Of a stretch of DNA of 64,000 nucleotides, positions 16,942 through 25,700 are shown piece after piece. The notes beneath the pieces were generated by a model. It was not told where the DNA came from, searched no databases, and worked only from the letters and a program-made list of their open reading frames with translations. The stretch is taken from the NCBI GenBank assembly GCA_041586735.1, contig JBFGZQ010000009.1, positions 1 through 64,000 on the forward strand. Reading direction: 5' to 3'. The DNA comes from Motiliproteus sp041586735. GTDB lineage: Bacteria; Pseudomonadota; Gammaproteobacteria; Pseudomonadales; Balneatricaceae. The position numbers and the translations under genes were made by a program. Each line of letters starts with the position of its first letter. Within the stretch, counting starts at the first letter, position 1.

Positions 16942-18228
16942 TCATTGCAAGTAAGGTGACCATGAAGGTTCTCGGACATTCCCTTGCTTAGAGGGGAGTC
17001 TGAATTTGACCTGCCCATCCAGGGAAACGGCCGCCAAAACCTCCTTTGAACCAATCTGCGTAGCGTAGATCACTATACTACCATTGGGTGCAATGCTTGG
17101 GGACTCGTCCAGAGCAGTTTCAGTTAAAATATCTAAGCGTCCGGTTTTAAGGTCCTGCACCGCAATATGAAACACGCCATGGCTTCGGTGCACCATGACC
17201 AGATGACGACCATCGTAGGTCTGGTGCGCTTTGGCGTTATAATCACCCTCAAACGTCAGACGCTCCACCCAACCCGTCGCCAGCTCTTTTTGATAGATCT
17301 GCGGTGGACCGCCACGGTCCGAAGTAAACAGAATCGACTTACCATCCACCGACCAGGCGGGCTCGGTATCGATCCCATAATGCTGAGTGATACGGGTTAA
17401 TTTTCGGTTCGCAAGCTCAAGGGTATAGATCTCAGGATTGCCATCTTTGGACAGCGTCAACGCCAGCTTTTTACCATCGGGAGACCAAGAAGGCGCACCA
17501 TTAAGGCCGGTAAAACCGGTGACCTTGTCGCGGGCGCCGGTCTGTAAATTTTGAATATAGATCGCAGGCCGCCCCGTCTCAAAGGACACGTAGGCGAGAT
17601 TATGACCATCACGCGACCATGAAGGCGACAAGATCGGCTGCTTGGATTGAAGAATCGTACGCGAGTTCGCGCCATCGGCATCCGCAAGCACCAGCTGATA
17701 ACGGTAATCATCTTGACTGAGGCGCTCGGCGCTGACATAGACGATCTGGGTGGCAAAAGCGCCGGGGATTCCGGTTAACTTCTCATAAATCGCATCGGCG
17801 ATGCGATGCGCCATTTTGCGCAACTGGGTGGCACTGCCACTGATATGCTCCGCCAGTATCCGCTGCTCCTTTACCACATCAAACAGCTGATACTCAATCT
17901 TATAACGACCGCCCGACTCAGCCATCACCTTGCCGACCAATAGATATTCCTGCGCAGCCAGGCGCCAGTCACGGTAATAGACCTCGCCTGGCTGGGTGGG
18001 AAAACTCAGCATACTGTTACGCGGCATCAGGGCAAACAACCCACTGCGGTACAGATCTGCGGCAATAATCTCCGCCACATCCTCGGGTAACGATTGTGGT
18101 TGCTGCCAACCAAAAGGCACCACCGCAATCGGTACCGGCCTATCAACCCCCTGGGTAATTTCGATCGTCAACTCGGCCCGCGCCAGCGTCGACAGCAACA
18201 CCACCCACAGCAATCCTACACGTAGCAT
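16942..18228 (-). CDS. tolB: Tol-Pal system beta-propeller protein TolB
   Basis: TolB is the periplasmic partner of Pal and TolA. I start at ATG 18228, preceded by GAGGG, which gives a 428-residue precursor with a clean signal peptide ending STLARA. A longer reading frame from 18276 would add 16 residues that hide the signal peptide and run through the 14-bp repeat. The C-terminal two thirds hold the six-bladed propeller with repeated S-W-S-x-D-G motifs (SPSWSRDG, APSWSPDG, EPAWSVDG). Confidence 0.95.
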   Translation of the reverse strand: MLRVGLLWVVLLSTLARAELTIEITQGVDRPVPIAVVPFGWQQPQSLPEDVAEIIAADLYRSGLFALMPRNSMLSFPTQPGEVYYRDWRLAAQEYLLVGKVMAESGGRYKIEYQLFDVVKEQRILAEHISGSATQLRKMAHRIADAIYEKLTGIPGAFATQIVYVSAERLSQDDYRYQLVLADADGANSRTILQSKQPILSPSWSRDGHNLAYVSFETGRPAIYIQNLQTGARDKVTGFTGLNGAPSWSPDGKKLALTLSKDGNPEIYTLELANRKLTRITQHYGIDTEPAWSVDGKSILFTSDRGGPPQIYQKELATGWVERLTFEGDYNAKAHQTYDGRHLVMVHRSHGVFHIAVQDLKTGRLDILTETALDESPSIAPNGSIVIYATQIGSKEVLAAVSLDGQVKFRLPSKQGNVREPSWSPYLQ

Positions 18229-18247
18229 CAATTTCTTACCCTCTATA

Positions 18248-18303
18248 TAGTCCGCCAGACATAGTCCGCCAGACATAGTCCGCCAGATACAGTTCGCCAG
18301 CGA
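18248..18303 (-). repeat. 14-bp tandem repeat between tolA and tolB
   Basis: The unit TAGTCCGCCAGACA repeats at 18248, 18262 and 18276 (last with one change), with a more degraded copy at 18290-18303. It fills most of the tolA-tolB spacer and ends 20 bases upstream of the tolB start, just before the ribosome-binding site. Confidence 0.9.
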
Positions 18304-18322
18304 ACAACCCTAAGCTATGCGC

Positions 18323-19291
18323 TCATCGACGCAGATCTTCCGGCCGGAACTTCAATGCGATCTGGCGCAGATAGCGATCGAACACCAGCGGATCGATCAC
18401 TTGCAACTCTGGAAATCGCGCGGCCTTTAGCACCGCATTGACGGCGCTACGATCAAACGCCTCGTCGCCGCTGGGATCGGTCACATAGGCATCATCGACC
18501 TCACCCGTGGGCAATAGATGGATACGCACGCCGACCACCATGCCATTGCGGGCTGACGGGGGGCGCCGCCACTGCGACTGCACCCCTGCGATAATGACCG
18601 CTTCCGCCGAAGCCACCGACTGTTCAGCCTTAGCAACCCACGCCTGCTCCGCTTTAGCCTGAGCCTCCTGGCGTTGCACCTCTAACCGCTGAGCCTGCTC
18701 ACGCGCCTGGCGCTCCTTTTCTGCCTGATCCGCCTGGCGTTGGGCATCGGCCTGACGCTTTTGTTCCGCCTTTTTAAGCGCCTCCTGCTTTTTAGTCGCC
18801 GCTAATTGATCCGCTGCGGCTTTGTCCTTAGTTGCTTGTTCCTTAGCGGCTTTTTTTAACTGCGCATCGGCAGCCTGCTGCTGCGCTTTTTTGCTGGCTG
18901 CCTCCCTGTCCTGCTGCGCCTGCTTGGCCTTTCTGTCCGCCTGCGCTTGTTGTTCAACACGCTTTTTAGTCTCGGCTTTGGCCTTGGCATCCGCTTTGGC
19001 CTTGGCATCCGCCGCCTGTTGCTGTTTGGCCTTAGCCGCAGCCTGCTTCTGGGCCTCAGCCTGTTTCAGAGCCTCAGCCTGCTTGAGAGCATCCGCTTGA
19101 CGCTGCGCCTGTGCTTTTGCCTGGTTCTGGCTGCGCAAATCCACCAACTCCGCCTTGATATGCTGCGGCACGACGCGATGCGGATCGGCGCTGCTGTCAA
19201 ACCAGGTTGACGCGGTTAACAATACCAGCCCAACATGCAACAGCAGCGCCGATATAACGGGTAAAATATAGCTTTTAGGACCCGAATACAT
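18323..19291 (-). CDS. tolA: Tol system energy-transducing protein TolA
   Basis: TolA spans the periplasm and transmits proton-motive force from TolQR to Pal. The 322-residue product has one N-terminal membrane helix (about 9-27), a long alanine/lysine/glutamine-rich helical domain II (about 50-220) and a C-terminal domain III (about 225-322) with the TonB-like fold motif GEVDDAYVTDPSGDEAFD. It begins three bases after tolR, in operon order. Confidence 0.95.
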   Translation of the reverse strand: MYSGPKSYILPVISALLLHVGLVLLTASTWFDSSADPHRVVPQHIKAELVDLRSQNQAKAQAQRQADALKQAEALKQAEAQKQAAAKAKQQQAADAKAKADAKAKAETKKRVEQQAQADRKAKQAQQDREAASKKAQQQAADAQLKKAAKEQATKDKAAADQLAATKKQEALKKAEQKRQADAQRQADQAEKERQAREQAQRLEVQRQEAQAKAEQAWVAKAEQSVASAEAVIIAGVQSQWRRPPSARNGMVVGVRIHLLPTGEVDDAYVTDPSGDEAFDRSAVNAVLKAARFPELQVIDPLVFDRYLRQIALKFRPEDLRR

Positions 19292-19293
19292 GG

Positions 19294-19710
19294 CTACTCG
19301 GTCACCAATCCCACGCTCGGAGCTCCGGCACCCTGTAGCGCGGCCATCAGCTCCACGACTTTATCGTAGCTGACGTTGCGATCACCACGCACCAAAATCA
19401 TCTTCTGCGGATTGCTACTGAGAATCTTAGCCACCCGGTCAACCACCAGCGACAGTGCGATAGGTTTTAGCGGATCGCCGCCCACATCGACATAATACTG
19501 CCCCTTAGCATCCACAGAAACGATCAGCGGCTCCTGATCTCGGCTATCCACGGGCTCCGCTCCCACTCGAGGCAACTCGACATCCACACCCTGAGTCAAC
19601 ATCGGCGCGGTGATCATAAACACGATCAACAACACCATCACCACATCGATATAGGGGACGACATTGATCTCGGCGTTGAGTTTACGCTTGGGTTTAACGG
19701 TGCGAATCAT
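19294..19710 (-). CDS. tolR: Tol system protein TolR
   Basis: TolR forms the proton channel with TolQ. The 138-residue product has one membrane helix (about 20-37) with the proton-pathway aspartate in VPYIDVVMVLLIVF (Asp22) and a periplasmic ExbD-like domain. Ten bases separate it from tolQ. Confidence 0.96.
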   Translation of the reverse strand: MIRTVKPKRKLNAEINVVPYIDVVMVLLIVFMITAPMLTQGVDVELPRVGAEPVDSRDQEPLIVSVDAKGQYYVDVGGDPLKPIALSLVVDRVAKILSSNPQKMILVRGDRNVSYDKVVELMAALQGAGAPSVGLVTE

Positions 19711-19720
19711 GCCTTAATCC

Positions 19721-20389
19721 TCAATTGGAACCATGGACACGGCGATGCAGGATACTGGAGAACTCCTCGGCAAACGTCGCATAGCTGTTCATCATGATTT
19801 CAACTTGGGAGGAGTAGCGGTTATAGGCGATAACGGCGGGAATAGCCGCGAACAACCCCATCGCGGTAGCGATCAACGCCTCGGAGATACCGGGGGCGAC
19901 ACTGGCCAGCGTCGCCTGGTGCATATTGGCCAAGCCTCGGAACGAATTCATAATACCCCAGACCGTACCGAACAAGCCGATATAGGGGCTGGTTGAACCC
20001 ACTGTCGCCAAAAAGGGCAGATGGGCATCCAGCTTCTCCTCTTCGCGAGACAGCGCCACCCGCATCGCCCGCTGCACACCCTCCATCACCGCGTCAGGAT
20101 CTGCATCGGATTGCTGCCGCAGCCGGGTAAACTCCTTGATTCCGGCACGAAATATATTTTCTAAGGCGCTATCAGGGTTGGGGTTGCTGTTAACATCACG
20201 AAACAGCGCGCTCAGGTCGATACCCGACCAGAACTTCTCCTCAAATTGGCGCAGCGTACGACGTGACGCGGCCAGGTATCTGCGGCGCTGAAAAATCATC
20301 ACCCAAGAGACTACCGACGCCAGCAATAAAATCAGCATCACCAACTGCACGACTAGACTGGCATTGAGCACCAGACTCCACATCGACAT
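19721..20389 (-). CDS. tolQ: Tol system protein TolQ
   Basis: TolQ is the ExbB/MotA-like stator component of the Tol motor. The product has three membrane helices, with the family region ATVGSTSPYIGLFGTVWGIM before the second and AIPAVIAYNRY in the third. I start at ATG 20389 (222 residues) because the longer frame begins at a TTG (20404) with no clear ribosome site; E. coli TolQ is 230 residues. It starts the tolQRAB set, following ybgC. Confidence 0.95.
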   Translation of the reverse strand: MSMWSLVLNASLVVQLVMLILLLASVVSWVMIFQRRRYLAASRRTLRQFEEKFWSGIDLSALFRDVNSNPNPDSALENIFRAGIKEFTRLRQQSDADPDAVMEGVQRAMRVALSREEEKLDAHLPFLATVGSTSPYIGLFGTVWGIMNSFRGLANMHQATLASVAPGISEALIATAMGLFAAIPAVIAYNRYSSQVEIMMNSYATFAEEFSSILHRRVHGSN

Positions 20390-20444
20390 TTTCTCTACCA
20401 CCAAACATTCTCCTCATTGGCGTATGTGCCCCAGTGTTAACAAC

Positions 20445-20870
20445 TTAGCTCTGCAACCGATAACGGCCCAGCTGCTGACGTAATAGCGCAGGAATCGCGA
20501 CGGGCTTGAGTCTTGGCGCCTCAACAGCGGCGACCTTAACGTCCGCCGAGCACAGCAGCGCGCAGTCGTTCGCCCGCAGTACCTGCTGCTCAAAAACCAA
20601 ACTGGCTACAGACTGGCGTTTGATTCGGGTTCGAATAATAAGTTCATCATCAAGCCGCGCAGGGTGTCGATAACGGACATCGAGACTGTGGACCACAAAC
20701 AACAACCCCTGCTGCTGCAACGCTTGCTGCTGAAAACCCAACGATCGTAACAGCTCCGTACGGGCACGCTCCATAAATTTCAGATAATTGACGTAATAGA
20801 CGATGCCGCCTAGATCGGTATCTTCGATATAGACCCGGAATAGGCACTGATGCACCTCAGAATCAGTCAT
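20445..20870 (-). CDS. ybgC: Acyl-CoA thioesterase YbgC
   Basis: YbgC is a hotdog-fold thioesterase that stands at the head of tol-pal operons; it hydrolyses short-chain acyl-CoA and has been linked to phospholipid metabolism. The 141-residue product has YIEDTDLGGIVYYVNYLKF, with Asp17 as the catalytic residue. The ATG at 20870 lies inside the end of ruvB (8-base overlap), which suggests translational coupling; a GTG two codons earlier is possible. Confidence 0.93.
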   Translation of the reverse strand: MTDSEVHQCLFRVYIEDTDLGGIVYYVNYLKFMERARTELLRSLGFQQQALQQQGLLFVVHSLDVRYRHPARLDDELIIRTRIKRQSVASLVFEQQVLRANDCALLCSADVKVAAVEAPRLKPVAIPALLRQQLGRYRLQS

Positions 20871-21885
20871 GTTCACCCCGATGCAGGGACTCCATACCGA
20901 AGTGCTGATACGCCAACCTGGTCAGCACCCGCCCACGCGAAGTGCGCATAATATAGCCCTGCTGAATCAGGAAGGGCTCCAGCACATCTTCAATGGTATC
21001 GCGCTCCTCACTGATCGATGCGGATAAACTATCGATACCCACGGGTCCGCCATCAAACTTTTCGATCATCGCTAACAGCAGACGACGATCCATGTGGTCA
21101 AAGCCATGGCTATCAACATTCAGCATATCCAACGCCAGATCGGCTACCTTGCCGGTGATATAGCCATCGGCCTTCACTTCGGCATAATCCCGGGTCCGTC
21201 GCAACAGCCGGTTAGCAATCCGCGGCGTACCTCGTGAACGGCGGGCGATCTCGCGGGCACCGCTCTCATCGATGCCGACGCCAACCAGCCTCGCAGAACG
21301 GCTGACAATACTGACCAGATCCTCAACACTGTAAAACTCCAAGCGCTGAACGATACCAAAGCGGTCACGTAAGGGTGAAGTCAACAGGCCAGCTCGGGTG
21401 GTAGCCCCCACTAATGTAAAGGGCGGAAGATCGAGTTTGATCGAACGCGCTGCGGGCCCCTCACCGATCATAATATCGAGCTGATAGTCCTCCATCGCCG
21501 GATAGAGCACCTCCTCTACGGCAGGATTCAAGCGATGGATCTCATCGATAAAGAGCACATCACCCGGCTCAAGATTGGTCAGCATCGCCGCCAGGTCGCC
21601 GGCTTTCTCCATCACCGGACCGGAGGTCGATTTCATCGACACGCCCATCTCGTTAGCAATGATATGTGCCAGGGTTGTTTTACCCAATCCGGGCGGGCCA
21701 AAGATCAGCGTATGATCGAGCGGTTCGCCACGGTTACGGGCGGCAGGGATAAAAATCTCCATCTGCTCCCGCACCGCCGGCTGCCCCACATACTCGGCCA
21801 ATGCGCGGGGACGAATGGCGCGATCCTGCAGCTCTTCGCTGCGAGAACGAGGCTCAGGGGCGATAAACCGATCGGTTTCAATCAT
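20863..21885 (-). CDS. ruvB: Holliday junction branch-migration helicase RuvB
   Basis: RuvB is the AAA+ ring motor that drives branch migration with RuvA. The 340-residue product has Walker A GPPGLGKTTLAH, Walker B DEIHRL, the sensor region GATTRAG and the C-terminal winged-helix DNA-binding domain. Its length is standard (336 in E. coli). It lies in a ruvC-ruvA-ruvB-ybgC-tol run on one strand. Confidence 0.98.
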   Translation of the reverse strand: MIETDRFIAPEPRSRSEELQDRAIRPRALAEYVGQPAVREQMEIFIPAARNRGEPLDHTLIFGPPGLGKTTLAHIIANEMGVSMKSTSGPVMEKAGDLAAMLTNLEPGDVLFIDEIHRLNPAVEEVLYPAMEDYQLDIMIGEGPAARSIKLDLPPFTLVGATTRAGLLTSPLRDRFGIVQRLEFYSVEDLVSIVSRSARLVGVGIDESGAREIARRSRGTPRIANRLLRRTRDYAEVKADGYITGKVADLALDMLNVDSHGFDHMDRRLLLAMIEKFDGGPVGIDSLSASISEERDTIEDVLEPFLIQQGYIMRTSRGRVLTRLAYQHFGMESLHRGEHD

Positions 21886-21944
21886 GGGGATCTCAAATAG
21901 GCAGCAGCAAAACGCATGGTTGCGAATGATAAGCTATCGCAGTC

Positions 21945-22553
21945 TTAAACCATACTCTTGAGTGACTGACGGATAAGCGCCTCAACATTGCCAGAACCGA
22001 GCAACTGCCGTGCCTGAGCCACCGCCTTGGCGGCTTGAGCGGGCTTATAACCCAAGGAGATCAGCGCGCTTTCTGCTTCCTGGAGTGCGCTATTGTCCGA
22101 GTCAGCAGGCCCCTCTCCCTGCAAGGCAAAACCACCATCCGCAGGCAACCAGTCGCGCATCTTATCGCGCATCTCCACGATCAGGCGCTCGGCCGTTTTT
22201 TTACCCACCCCGGGAATCCTAACCAACGCCCCGGTGTCGTCTTGATTGATGCAGCGAGCAAAATCATCAGCGTCGATACCCGAGAGTATTGCGATCCCCA
22301 TTTTTGGACCGACGCCGTTAACCCTGATCAGGGTTCGAAACAGCGCCCGCTCCTCCTTGGTAAAGAAACCGAACAATAACTGGGCATCCTCACGCACCAC
22401 AAAATGGGTATACAACTCCACCGACTGACCCAGCGCGGGGAGACGGAAGAGGGTACTCAAGGGCGCCTCAACTTCGTAGCCCACACCCTGCACATCAATC
22501 ACCAGCTGCGGAGATTGCTTTTCTACCAGCACACCCTTCAACCTACCAATCAT
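21945..22553 (-). CDS. ruvA: Holliday junction protein RuvA
   Basis: RuvA is the tetrameric junction-binding subunit that loads RuvB. The 202-residue product has the OB-fold start MIGRLKGVLVEK, helix-hairpin-helix motifs (VNGVGPKMGIAIL and IPGVGKKTAERLI) and the C-terminal RuvB-binding domain ending at LIRQSLKSMV. It lies 36 bases downstream of ruvC and 59 upstream of ruvB. Confidence 0.98.
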   Translation of the reverse strand: MIGRLKGVLVEKQSPQLVIDVQGVGYEVEAPLSTLFRLPALGQSVELYTHFVVREDAQLLFGFFTKEERALFRTLIRVNGVGPKMGIAILSGIDADDFARCINQDDTGALVRIPGVGKKTAERLIVEMRDKMRDWLPADGGFALQGEGPADSDNSALQEAESALISLGYKPAQAAKAVAQARQLLGSGNVEALIRQSLKSMV

Positions 22554-22589
22554 TAGTACTTCTCCTAGCGAACACCCTGAACAGTACCG

Positions 22590-23105
22590 CTACGTCAGCC
22601 GAGTACGGATGCCCGCCGCCGCATAACGAACTTGCCCTTGACGGGTATAGGCATGACATAACGCTATCGCCAAGGCATCGGCGGCATCGGCTTGCGGCAA
22701 TCCCGGTAGCTTAAGAATAGAACTCACCATATGCTGCACCTGGACCTTATCGGCGGAGCCTTTACCGACCACGGCCTGCTTCACCGCCCGCGCAGCATAC
22801 TCCGATACTGCCAGACCCTGGGTCGCGCCCGCGACGATCGCAGCGCCTCGAGCCTGACCCAGCTTCAAGGCCGAGTCGGCATTCTTGGCCATAAACACCT
22901 GCTCTATAGCCATCTCCTGCGGCAGATACAGGCTAATCACTTCAACCACCCCTTCGTAGATCTGCTGCAGCCGATCGGGCAGATGATCGCCCTTAATCCG
23001 GATGCAACCACTGACCACGTACTCCGGCTGTGAGCCAAGCAGATTGATCACCCCAAAGCCGGTGATCCGGGATCCGGGATCTATTCCTAATATCAAACTC
23101 ATCAT
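22590..23105 (-). CDS. ruvC: Holliday junction resolvase RuvC
   Basis: RuvC cuts Holliday junctions symmetrically. The 171-residue product has ILGIDPGSRITGFG with the first catalytic aspartate, EQVFMAKNADSALKLGQARG with the catalytic glutamate, and the C-terminal ADALAIALCH aspartates. Two ATGs lie in tandem at 23105 and 23102; either may be used. A terminator at 23142-23165 isolates it from ppiD, so ruvC likely starts its own transcript. The yebC gene that often precedes ruvC is absent. Confidence 0.97.
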   Translation of the reverse strand: MMSLILGIDPGSRITGFGVINLLGSQPEYVVSGCIRIKGDHLPDRLQQIYEGVVEVISLYLPQEMAIEQVFMAKNADSALKLGQARGAAIVAGATQGLAVSEYAARAVKQAVVGKGSADKVQVQHMVSSILKLPGLPQADAADALAIALCHAYTRQGQVRYAAAGIRTRLT

Positions 23106-23141
23106 CGAACCCAGCTACGCAAAAACGCCATCGAGCATTGC

Positions 23142-23165
23142 AAAAAGGGAGCCCTGAGGCTCCCT
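23142..23165 (-). terminator. Rho-independent terminator of ppiD
   Basis: On the minus strand a perfect 8-bp stem (AGGGAGCC/GGCTCCCT, 23146-23165) with loop TCAG is followed by TTTTT. It lies 48 bases after the ppiD stop. Confidence 0.9.
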
Positions 23166-23212
23166 GAGGCTTGGTGCTTAACAAACAGCGCCCAGCGCTA
23201 TGAATTCACAGA

Positions 23213-25084
23213 TCAGCGTTCGACCTGAGCGTTCAATCTCAAATGGCGAATCAGCGAGGCATAGTCGGACTGGCCGTTACGATTGCCTAGATAGCCCGAC
23301 ATCGCCTGCAGCGTTTGTGCATCGGGCTCGGCTCCCGGATGAACGCCACTCAACCCCATAACCACGGCGCTGCCATCGGATAATGTGCTGACACTCCAGC
23401 TTAACTGACCCTCAGCAGGCTTGGGCATTTGAAACAGCGCCCGGACCTGCAGTGGATCGAGCACCGCTTCCGAGCGTGCGACACCTTTCTGCTGCTGCCA
23501 AAGACTAGAGTCTAACTGCTCAACACTAAGGGTCTTCGCCTCAGCCAGAAGGCTCTGCGCCTGCTGCTGCACCTGCTGCTCAGCCTGCTGCTGTTTCAGC
23601 TGAATGACAATCTGTTCAGCCACCTCAGACAACGCCTGCGCAGCTGCTGGTTGATGCTGTTTCAGACGCACCACGGCCACCCAGTCACGACTCAATTCGA
23701 TCAGCTCGGAGTTATGCCCCTGGTGCAACACCTCATCAGAATAAGCCGCTTTGAGAATGCGCGGATGGCTACTAAAGGAGTCATCACCGCCCTCTCGACC
23801 AAACAACTCGGTACTCTGTATCTCAAGCTGCAACTGCTCCGCAGGCTCCAGCAGGTCGGCAGCAGAGAAACTGATGTCGGCTAACTGCTCTGAAAGTTCA
23901 ACGAAGCGTGCCTCAGAGCGCTGTTCACGCTGCGCGGTTTCAAGCTCTGCGCGTACGCTATCAAAACTGGGAGGGGTGCTTTTTTCGATACGTTCAAGCT
24001 TGATCAGGTGGTAACCAAACTCAGTCTCCAGCGGTGCAGAGATCTCTCCAGCAGCCATCGAAAACAGTGCCTTTTCAAACTCGGGGACCATCACCCCCTG
24101 TTCGATCAACCCCAGCGCTCCGCCCTCTGCGGCAGAGCCCGCATCATCGGAATACTGTTGCGCCAACGCAGCAAAATCCGCCCCCTCATTAAGCAGTTGA
24201 TACAACCGCTGCGCCTCTGCTTGCGCGCTGTCCGCATCCCGATCAGCCGTGAATGCCAGCAAAATATGCGCAGCCTGGCGTGCTTCTTGACCTTCAAAGT
24301 TCGCCACCAGTTGCTGGAATTGCGCCTGTAGCTCGGCCTCGTCGATGCTAACCCTAGCGGTCAAGTCGTTACGATTAAGCTCAAGGTAATCTAACGCAAT
24401 CCTTTCCGGGGAGACAAAATCGGCTTGATTAGCCTGATAATAGGCGGCAACCTCGGCCTCACTGATCTCTACCTTGGCAAGAATATCGGCCAACGGCACC
24501 CGCTGGAACCACAGATCACGGGTTTGCTGATCGATCGCGGCAATCGCCTTCGCCTCCGCTGTCAGGGTAAAGGCCGTCGCCGCAATGGCGCTCTGCTCCT
24601 GCCCCATCAGCAGCTCTTTACGCAACAGCTCGCGATACATCATCGGCGTCAGACCCGCGTTACGCAGCACCGCATTAAACTGATCGCGATCAAACCGACC
24701 CTCTACCTGAAACTCACGGGTATTGAGAATAATTTGATCCAGTGTCGGGTTGCCAACCGCCAGTCCTTGCTGCTCAGCGGACTGCAGCAGTAAGGATTGC
24801 TCTATTAAGCCTTCGACGACCACGCCCCGTAACAGGCTGTCCTCGAGCATCGAGGGATCGACGCTATCGCCCATCTGAGTGATCAGCTGCCGGCGCTGCA
24901 TCGCTATCGCGTTCTGGATCTCGGCTTCACTGATATCGACACCGTTGACGGTTACCGGCGCACCAGGATCAGATGCCAGCCCCACCAGAGAATCCACCCC
25001 CCAGAGTGCAAAGGTCACGATGATAAAGCCGACAATCACCTTGGCGATTATCCCTTGGGAACTATCTCTCAGATTTTGAAGCAT
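23213..25084 (-). CDS. ppiD: Periplasmic folding chaperone PpiD
   Basis: PpiD is a membrane-anchored periplasmic chaperone with SurA-like N-domain and parvulin domain, acting at the Sec translocon exit. From ATG 25084 the product is 623 residues: MLQNLRDSSQGIIAKVIVG, one membrane helix (about 15-33), a SurA_N-like helical region, a parvulin domain (about 255-345: AAHILLAF ... GEISAPLETEFGYHLIKLE) and a C-terminal helical part. The upstream start at 25138 adds 18 residues unlike the family. It follows hupB, as in lon-hupB-ppiD of other gammaproteobacteria. Confidence 0.94.
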   Translation of the reverse strand: MLQNLRDSSQGIIAKVIVGFIIVTFALWGVDSLVGLASDPGAPVTVNGVDISEAEIQNAIAMQRRQLITQMGDSVDPSMLEDSLLRGVVVEGLIEQSLLLQSAEQQGLAVGNPTLDQIILNTREFQVEGRFDRDQFNAVLRNAGLTPMMYRELLRKELLMGQEQSAIAATAFTLTAEAKAIAAIDQQTRDLWFQRVPLADILAKVEISEAEVAAYYQANQADFVSPERIALDYLELNRNDLTARVSIDEAELQAQFQQLVANFEGQEARQAAHILLAFTADRDADSAQAEAQRLYQLLNEGADFAALAQQYSDDAGSAAEGGALGLIEQGVMVPEFEKALFSMAAGEISAPLETEFGYHLIKLERIEKSTPPSFDSVRAELETAQREQRSEARFVELSEQLADISFSAADLLEPAEQLQLEIQSTELFGREGGDDSFSSHPRILKAAYSDEVLHQGHNSELIELSRDWVAVVRLKQHQPAAAQALSEVAEQIVIQLKQQQAEQQVQQQAQSLLAEAKTLSVEQLDSSLWQQQKGVARSEAVLDPLQVRALFQMPKPAEGQLSWSVSTLSDGSAVVMGLSGVHPGAEPDAQTLQAMSGYLGNRNGQSDYASLIRHLRLNAQVER

Positions 25085-25144
25085 GCAGCCCTCTGCCCGG
25101 AAAACGCTCGGGTGTTTTCGCACCCCAGCAGCACTCATTCATTT

Positions 25145-25171
25145 AAAAAAAAAGCGCATCCATTGATGCGC
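25145..25171 (-). terminator. Rho-independent terminator of hupB
   Basis: GCGCATC/GATGCGC (25154-25171), a perfect 7-bp stem with a 4-base loop, is followed on the minus strand by nine T residues. It lies about 120 bases after hupB and just upstream of the ppiD start. Confidence 0.9.
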
Positions 25172-25294
25172 CCTTTACATGTAGGGGAACGGATAACACC
25201 CCATTGGCTATCAAGATAAAAAGCCGGCATTGCCCTCGACTCCATTACCACTGTGTAATAGTTTTTTCACCCATAAACCGGCACAGCTCAAAAA

Positions 25295-25567
25295 TTAATT
25301 TACCGCATCCTTCAGTGCTTTACCCGCTTTAAATGCCGGTACGGTGGCAGCAGCGATCTGGATCGGATTGCCAGTCTGGGGGTTACGACCCGTACGTGCA
25401 GCACGCTGTTTAACAGAAAACGTACCAAAACCTACCAGCGCAACACTGTCGTTATTTTTCAAAGCACCGGTCACCGCTTCCAAAGCCGCATCCAAGGCGC
25501 GGCCCGCCGACGCTTTAGATAGATCTGCAGAAGCCGCTATCGCATCAATCAACTCAGACTTATTCAC
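25295..25567 (-). CDS. hupB: DNA-binding protein HU-beta
   Basis: HU is a nucleoid protein that bends DNA as a dimer. The 90-residue product is full length, with MNKSELIDAIA, the beta-arm region FGTFSVKQRAARTGRNPQTG and the C-terminal helix PAFKAGKALKDAVN. It starts with GTG, with AAGGGGA upstream. It is preceded by a consensus promoter and followed by a strong terminator, so it can be transcribed apart from lon. Confidence 0.98.
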   Translation of the reverse strand: MNKSELIDAIAASADLSKASAGRALDAALEAVTGALKNNDSVALVGFGTFSVKQRAARTGRNPQTGNPIQIAAATVPAFKAGKALKDAVN

Positions 25568-25637
25568 TCACATCCCCTTTTTTAAGATAGATATCGCTTG
25601 TTTATTACCCATGCCCAGCAAAGCTTTAACGACGCAC

Positions 25638-25667
25638 TTTATACCAACTGCTCAAAACGACTGTCAA
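25638..25667 (-). promoter_or_regulatory. Sigma-70 promoter of hupB
   Basis: On the minus strand TTGACA (25662-25667) and TATAAA (25638-25643) are spaced by 18 bases, close to consensus. The expected start of transcription lies about 60 bases before the hupB GTG. Confidence 0.75.
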
Positions 25668-25700
25668 GCCGCAAACCCAACAAAACATACGGGTTACAGG

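Noticed and set aside
18822..19210. Plus-strand frames rich in Ala, Leu and Cys opposite tolA
   Set aside because: They mirror the repetitive Lys/Ala/Gln domain of tolA and have no independent support.
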